Shown piece by piece: positions 13,420 through 18,002 of a DNA stretch of 18,002 nt. The translations under genes were made by a program, and so were the position numbers. Position 1 is the stretch's first letter, and each line of letters opens with the position of its first letter. The stretch is from JAGOTP01 sp964443315 (GTDB lineage: Bacteria; Patescibacteriota; Patescibacteriia; 2-12-FULL-60-25): the NCBI GenBank assembly GCA_964443315.1, contig CAYUCP010000016.1:1-18002 (forward strand), read 5' to 3'. The notes under the pieces are model-generated. The model saw only the letters and a program-made list of their open reading frames with translations. It had not been told where the DNA came from and did not search any database.

Positions 13420-16005
13420 TTAGAAGAACGAATCTGCTGGCTTTGAAGCACTCATCGCTTGCATGGTCGCATTCTGTCGTTCCTGTAATTCGGCTTCGAC
13501 GATTTCACGACGACGACCGTACTTATAGCGCGATAGCTCTTTCACCATGTTCGCTAATTCCTTGCTCGCTGGCATACGTGGGCGTGTCGGCTTCATGTTG
13601 AATGGACGTGACGCTTGGTTATCGATCAGGAGCTTCACATTGAAGGTTAACGCTTCGATATTCACCAAGTCGTACTCTGTAAAGACAGGGGCGAATTCTT
13701 TCGCCAAGAACTCGGCATCTTCGACACCAATACGGTTGATAAACATACTTCCCACGTTACCAAAGATCGCGTCTTTGATTTTCTTATTCACCTCGTTTCC
13801 ATCCAGCTGCCCCAAGAACTGGTGCGCGATGATGAGGTCGAGCGCGTATTTACGAGCTTCAGATAAAATCGTCGACACAGAATCCGTGAGGAAGTTCTGG
13901 AACTCGTCGATGTACAAATAGAAATCTTTACGATCTTTTGGATCCATGTCCTGACGACCGAAAGCAGCCATCGTGATCTTACCAACCAGCACCATACCCA
14001 AGAGATACGCATTCAATTCACCGATTGTACCCTTTGGCAACTTGAGAATCAGAATCTTCTGGCTATCCATCGCCTCGCGTACATTGAACGAACTCTTCTG
14101 CTGACCAATGATCGGTCGCATGTAGTCGTTATAGATAAACGGCGTAAGCTTGGAGGTGATATACGGCACCATGTTGGCCAAACTCGCTTCTCCACCAGCT
14201 TTCAATGCTTCTTTCTGCCAGAAGTCTTTCACTTGTTGCGACTTACACTTGGAAAGTTTGTAGTTACGGAAATCATCATCAGCTAAAACTTTCGGGATAT
14301 CCATAAGCGTCGAACCAGACTCAACATCCTCCATCATGAGCAAAATCGCGTTGCGCATGTAGAGTTCGAACATCGGACCACCCGTCGACTTCAAGTCGTA
14401 GAGCTTATCGAAAATTTTCAAGATCTCGTTGATGACGAACGTCTTTTGCTCAGGATGGGCCGGATCGAACTCGAGCATGTTCAGCCCAAGTGGACGTTCA
14501 TAGTCACCTGGATCGAAGAAAATCACATCGTCAGCACGGTGCTTTGGCACGAACTGCAAGGCTTCGTCCGCAAAGTCACCGTTTGGATCGATGATACAGA
14601 CGCCATGCCCTTCTTCGATATCTTGCTGCGCCATCGCTTTCATCATTTCCGTTTTACCCGTACCAGACTTACCGATCAGGTACATGTGACGACGGCGATC
14701 CCCCGGCTTGATACGCACATCATATCTCTGACCACGATATTCCGAGTGACCGAGCAAAATACCTTCCTTTGGGAGATTTGATGGCGGCAGCGCCTTGCGA
14801 CTCAAGAGCCAGTTGATCTTCGGTGTTTCGGTGGACGGCAACGGGAAGTGATAGACCGTCGCCATTTCTTCGGAGCTCAACGTCATTTTATATTTATCGT
14901 CGAAGTGGCGATAAATGAAGTGACGCATAAGCGGCGCCTGAAAACGCGGCATGTTTTTTACAAAACTGTTGCCGTATTCGTAGATATTGAACTGCCCGTA
15001 GGCGGCTAAGACATCGTTTAAATAGCGCTGGGCGCGATCCGGCGTCTTGGACGAAGCAATGATACGCAAGTTCACTTCGAGACCGGCTTTCGAGGCCTTC
15101 TCTTCCAATCCCTTCACCATTTCTTGCTCAAGAGGTGAGAGGTGATATGGCTCTTTCTCCTTCTTTTCTCCCCCCGAAGACTGCATCATCTTGCTCAAAT
15201 CCTTTCCAACGGAAGACAACAAATCCGGCTGTTTTTCCACCGAAGACAGCTTCTTCCCCTGCTGCATGCCACGAGCAATACGTAAGCCTTCTTTATTCCA
15301 ATAACTTGGAGCGCTTCGCACAAGATATTGAATCGCTACCCCTTCCCCCGCCTCGACACGCGACAAAGCATTCGTGATTCCATTCATGGAATCAGACTCC
15401 ATCTTGCGGTAGTTCTTTAGGGAGAAATAGGTTGGACGGCGCAAGGTGATGTAGCTTCCAAGCGTAACACTGGTTGGCGCAAACAGGTTATAGTCTGGCA
15501 CCTCGTCAATCTGCGCGTTCGGGTACTGCGCATGGATCTGCTGTTCGATAAATGAGGCGTAGGAGTTGGGCGAAATGACGTAGAACGAAATCTTGTCACG
15601 ATGTGCCACAATTTCGAACCCAAAGACATCCGTACGGCCATACAACCAGGTCATGAACCCTTTCTGCCCTTTCACCGAACCGAGCGTTGAAAACAGCGTC
15701 TCCATCACTCCAATCGCTTCTTGGATCTGCTGCTGTGTTTTATCGCCACGGTTATCATCAGCCCGAAGTTCTTTTGGAACACGAATCAAAAAAACCTTTT
15801 TATCAAAGGCGTCTCGGTACCGACCACGACGCAACAAGAAAAAGCGAACGACATTCAAAAAACCGATGAGCAGAAGAACACCGACGACCACCCAAAAACC
15901 AGCAATAACGAGCGGCTCTGAGGCGAGATCTCGAAATGAGCTAATGAGGGATGCATCCACCAATGTGTCGACCGACGGTGTCTGCAGAGGAATTTGAAGG
16001 AGCAT
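13420..16005 (-). CDS. VirB4/TraC-like type IV secretion ATPase (DUF87/TraG-like motor)
   Basis: An 861-aa membrane-anchored hexameric-type motor. One hydrophobic segment lies at residues 31-57, followed by basic R-R-G-R-Y-R. The cytoplasmic part has a TraC/VirB4-like N-terminal region (about 65-430) with a charged, low-complexity insertion at 250-288. The ATPase core has Walker A G-K-S-G-T-G-K-T at 445-452, I-D-P-N-G-D-F (472-478), Walker B F-Y-L-Y-I-D-E-F at 695-702, and a sensor-like I-I-A-H-Q-F-L-G-Q-L at 725-734. Families with this core pump DNA or protein in conjugation systems. No other conjugation gene is in the window, so a role in DNA uptake, DNA transport or surface protein assembly is open. 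It lies 14 bp after the upstream small gene. No Shine-Dalgarno is seen. Confidence 0.88.
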   Translation of the reverse strand: MLLQIPLQTPSVDTLVDASLISSFRDLASEPLVIAGFWVVVGVLLLIGFLNVVRFFLLRRGRYRDAFDKKVFLIRVPKELRADDNRGDKTQQQIQEAIGVMETLFSTLGSVKGQKGFMTWLYGRTDVFGFEIVAHRDKISFYVISPNSYASFIEQQIHAQYPNAQIDEVPDYNLFAPTSVTLGSYITLRRPTYFSLKNYRKMESDSMNGITNALSRVEAGEGVAIQYLVRSAPSYWNKEGLRIARGMQQGKKLSSVEKQPDLLSSVGKDLSKMMQSSGGEKKEKEPYHLSPLEQEMVKGLEEKASKAGLEVNLRIIASSKTPDRAQRYLNDVLAAYGQFNIYEYGNSFVKNMPRFQAPLMRHFIYRHFDDKYKMTLSSEEMATVYHFPLPSTETPKINWLLSRKALPPSNLPKEGILLGHSEYRGQRYDVRIKPGDRRRHMYLIGKSGTGKTEMMKAMAQQDIEEGHGVCIIDPNGDFADEALQFVPKHRADDVIFFDPGDYERPLGLNMLEFDPAHPEQKTFVINEILKIFDKLYDLKSTGGPMFELYMRNAILLMMEDVESGSTLMDIPKVLADDDFRNYKLSKCKSQQVKDFWQKEALKAGGEASLANMVPYITSKLTPFIYNDYMRPIIGQQKSSFNVREAMDSQKILILKLPKGTIGELNAYLLGMVLVGKITMAAFGRQDMDPKDRKDFYLYIDEFQNFLTDSVSTILSEARKYALDLIIAHQFLGQLDGNEVNKKIKDAIFGNVGSMFINRIGVEDAEFLAKEFAPVFTEYDLVNIEALTFNVKLLIDNQASRPFNMKPTRPRMPASKELANMVKELSRYKYGRRREIVEAELQERQNATMQAMSASKPADSFF

Positions 16006-16019
16006 GGGAAAGATCAGAG

Positions 16020-16565
16020 TTAGGCCGGAGCCGCTTCGTGACGAAGTCGTTCGAGCTCAAGAATGCGATCGGTTTTAATCTTCGCCTCTTTTTCAAGGAA
16101 AAATTTGTTGATTCCGGGAATAGCCGTAAGCCACTCTTTCAGCATGCTGAGCACACGCTTGACCTCGACTTTGTAGTGGCGAACCATGTCGGCGACGATC
16201 GTCCCAATTTCTCTCCCTTTTTGGAGGAAGCGCTGCTTTGCCTCTTCCGGCATGGTCACAATCGCCTCTTCAAGCCCATCTTCGAGGATCTTTTGCACAT
16301 CTTCGCTCACCTTGTCCGGTGGAACGGCGATCGCGGCCGGAGCAGGGGCCGCAACAACCTGGTCAGCTGGCGGCTCTTGGGCCATGACTTGCACAGCTGG
16401 CTGCGTCTGAACCGCTTCCGACTCAAGCTTCGTTTCGTCGAAGACTTTCTGCTCAACCGCCGGAAGGGACCCCTGGGCCTGCTGTGTTTCAGGAGTTAGC
16501 GAAACGGGCACCTGCTCAGGTGCCTTCGGTGTTTCGTTTGAAGAGGACAAAAAACCGCTATCCAT
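16020..16565 (-). CDS. Hypothetical protein with disordered N-terminus and helical C-terminus
   Basis: A 181-aa protein. Residues 1-85 are rich in Pro, Ala, Gln, Glu and Val, with repeated P-A/Q-P-A-like stretches, and are probably disordered. Residues 86-178 are predicted helical and charged: K-V-S-E-D-V-Q-K-I-L-E-D-G-L-E-E-A-I, then E-E-A-K-Q-R-F-L-Q-K-G-R-E-I-G-T-I-V-A, then a stretch ending I-P-G-I-N-K-F-F-L-E-K-E-A-K-I-K-T-D-R-I. There is no signal peptide or membrane segment. It lies 21 bp after cysS and 14 bp before the VirB4-like gene, so it is likely a partner of the ATPase. No family function is recognised. Confidence 0.85.
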   Translation of the reverse strand: MDSGFLSSSNETPKAPEQVPVSLTPETQQAQGSLPAVEQKVFDETKLESEAVQTQPAVQVMAQEPPADQVVAAPAPAAIAVPPDKVSEDVQKILEDGLEEAIVTMPEEAKQRFLQKGREIGTIVADMVRHYKVEVKRVLSMLKEWLTAIPGINKFFLEKEAKIKTDRILELERLRHEAAPA

Positions 16566-16586
16566 GGCGACAGGATACCACAGCAG

Positions 16587-17984
16587 CTAGAGCTTTCGAA
16601 GACTGCTTCCGGTAGCGCTGTCCTCAACCAACCAGCCTTTTACTTTTAGCTCATCACGCAAACGGTCCGACTCGGCCCACTGTTTGGAAGCACGGGCGGC
16701 GAGACGGGCTTCAGAGAGAGATTGAATCTCTGCGGGAATCACTTCGTTAGATGGTTGCCAATCTTCCACGCCAAGACCGAGAACACGGTCCATTTCGCGC
16801 ATTGTTGAGTAGGCGGTGGAAGCTTCCGCATCCGACGGAGGTACGCGCAACAATCCATGTACTAACGCCAGCGCTTTTGGCGTATTTAGATCTTCCGCGA
16901 TAGCAGCTCGGAACTCTGCAAGAACCGTCTCATCAAGTGCGCCTTGATTTTCGGCCTGTGTCTTTTTGTAATCCACTACCCAACGCTGAATCTTGCGAAG
17001 CGCGTTCTGGGCACCCTCGAGCGCCTCCCATGTAAAGTTGATTTTCGAACGATAGTGGGCTCCCAAGCAGAAATAGCGATACGCCACGGGGTCAAACCCA
17101 CGATCCGTGATGTCTTGCAGCGTATAGCCATTCCCCAGCGACTTCGACATCTTTTGCCCATCAACAGTAATAAACTCGCTATGCAACCAATAGTTGGCGA
17201 GCGCTTTATCATAGGCTGCTTCTGATTGAGCGATTTCGTTCTCGTGATGAACCGGGATATGGTCAACGCCGCCGCAGTGGATATCAAAGGGCTGGCCGAG
17301 ATATTTCGCCGCCATCGCCGAACACTCAATATGCCAACCTGGACACCCTTTTCCCCACGGACTCTCCCACTCCATCTGCCATTTCACTCCGGCTGGGGTG
17401 AACTTCCAAAGCGCAAAATCGGTTGGATTACGCTTTTCTTCGTTCACTTCGACGCGTGCACCCGCCTCTTTCTCACTCAACTTCTGGCCGCTCAACTTTC
17501 CATAGTCTGGAAATTTCGCCGTATCAAAGTACATCCCGTCGGATGTTTTATAGGCAAAACCTTTTTCTTCGAGGACTTTCACGATCTCAATCTGTTCTTG
17601 AATGTGATCTGTCGCGCGCGGCAACGCATCCGGCATCAACATACCCACAGCTTTGATATCTTTTAAAAACCAGTCTTCGTATTCGCGGGCAATTTCCCAG
17701 GCCGTCTTTCCTGTTCGGCGTGAACCTTTCTCCATCTTGTCCTCCCCTTCATCGCCATCACTGACAAGATGGCCAACATCTGTGATGTTCATGACATGCT
17801 TTACGCTGTAGCCAAAAAAAAGCAGCGTACGACGAAGCACATCTTCAAACAGAAAACACCGCAGGTTTCCAATATGACCGCGGTCATAGACCGTGAGACC
17901 ACAGGTATACATTCCAACCTTTCCCTCTTCGATTGGGGTAAATGGCTCAAGCTTGCGATGAAGCGTATTCCAGAGATGAAGCAT
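16587..17984 (-). CDS. cysS: Cysteinyl-tRNA synthetase
   Basis: Class I aminoacyl-tRNA synthetase that charges tRNA-Cys. The 465-aa length is typical. The first active-site motif reads G-H-I-G-N (36-40), the HIGN variant of HIGH. The zinc site is C28, C221 (in G-W-H-I-E-C-S), a histidine of P-V-H-H-E-N-E and a following glutamate. The second motif is K-M-S-K-S at 278-282. The C-terminal helical anticodon-binding part ends at a degenerate R-L-x-D-E-L-x-x-x-G-W segment. It is the first gene in transcription order of the right-hand cluster. Only 18 bp upstream of the ATG are in the window, and no Shine-Dalgarno is visible in them. Confidence 0.98.
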   Translation of the reverse strand: MLHLWNTLHRKLEPFTPIEEGKVGMYTCGLTVYDRGHIGNLRCFLFEDVLRRTLLFFGYSVKHVMNITDVGHLVSDGDEGEDKMEKGSRRTGKTAWEIAREYEDWFLKDIKAVGMLMPDALPRATDHIQEQIEIVKVLEEKGFAYKTSDGMYFDTAKFPDYGKLSGQKLSEKEAGARVEVNEEKRNPTDFALWKFTPAGVKWQMEWESPWGKGCPGWHIECSAMAAKYLGQPFDIHCGGVDHIPVHHENEIAQSEAAYDKALANYWLHSEFITVDGQKMSKSLGNGYTLQDITDRGFDPVAYRYFCLGAHYRSKINFTWEALEGAQNALRKIQRWVVDYKKTQAENQGALDETVLAEFRAAIAEDLNTPKALALVHGLLRVPPSDAEASTAYSTMREMDRVLGLGVEDWQPSNEVIPAEIQSLSEARLAARASKQWAESDRLRDELKVKGWLVEDSATGSSLRKL

Positions 17985-18002
17985 GTTCCGAAGCGTAGCG
18001 AA

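Noticed and set aside
1..18002. tRNA or rRNA genes
   Set aside because: Intergenic gaps were read on both strands; none shows a tRNA cloverleaf with T-arm GGTTCRA or rRNA motifs.

Overview
The window reads as a piece of a Candidate Phyla Radiation (Patescibacteria) chromosome, most likely a Parcubacteria-type lineage. This is an inference from gene content: a stand-alone VirB4/TraC-like ATPase flanked by two small proteins of a type I associate with these genomes, a DUF4870-like membrane protein, a degenerate nucleotidyltransferase-domain protein, and housekeeping genes that mostly lack a Shine-Dalgarno sequence. A release factor 2 gene is present, so UGA should be a stop codon here, unlike in Gracilibacteria and Absconditabacteria.

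Left part (1-4830): the 3' end of endonuclease V (nfi) converges on prfB across a terminator hairpin that overlaps the last nfi codons. Next come a small membrane protein, a divergently transcribed half-size NDP-hexose 2,3-dehydratase-like protein, a shared bidirectional terminator, and the groES-groEL operon reading leftward from a CIRCE operator, implying HrcA control.

Middle part (about 4700-8230): a GC-rich island (about 70% GC in a sampled line inside the first gene, against about 47% in the right-hand flank) holds three unrecognised genes, all on the minus strand. Each has its own promoter-like sequence and hairpin, and two have strong Shine-Dalgarno sequences. One is broken by a frameshift at a G/C homopolymer. 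Another resembles a Nudix fold with a degenerate catalytic box.

Right part (8248-18002): everything is on the minus strand. Transcription order is cysS, a small helical protein, the VirB4/TraC-like membrane ATPase, a conserved hypothetical, a 156-bp element with 26-bp inverted ends and a nested cruciform, dnaX, a PRC-barrel protein, a nucleotidyltransferase-like protein and an AT-rich O-antigen-ligase-like membrane protein. dnaX through the nucleotidyltransferase are tightly spaced (8 bp gap, then an ATGA overlap) and look like one operon. No rRNA, tRNA, CRISPR array or transposase was seen.
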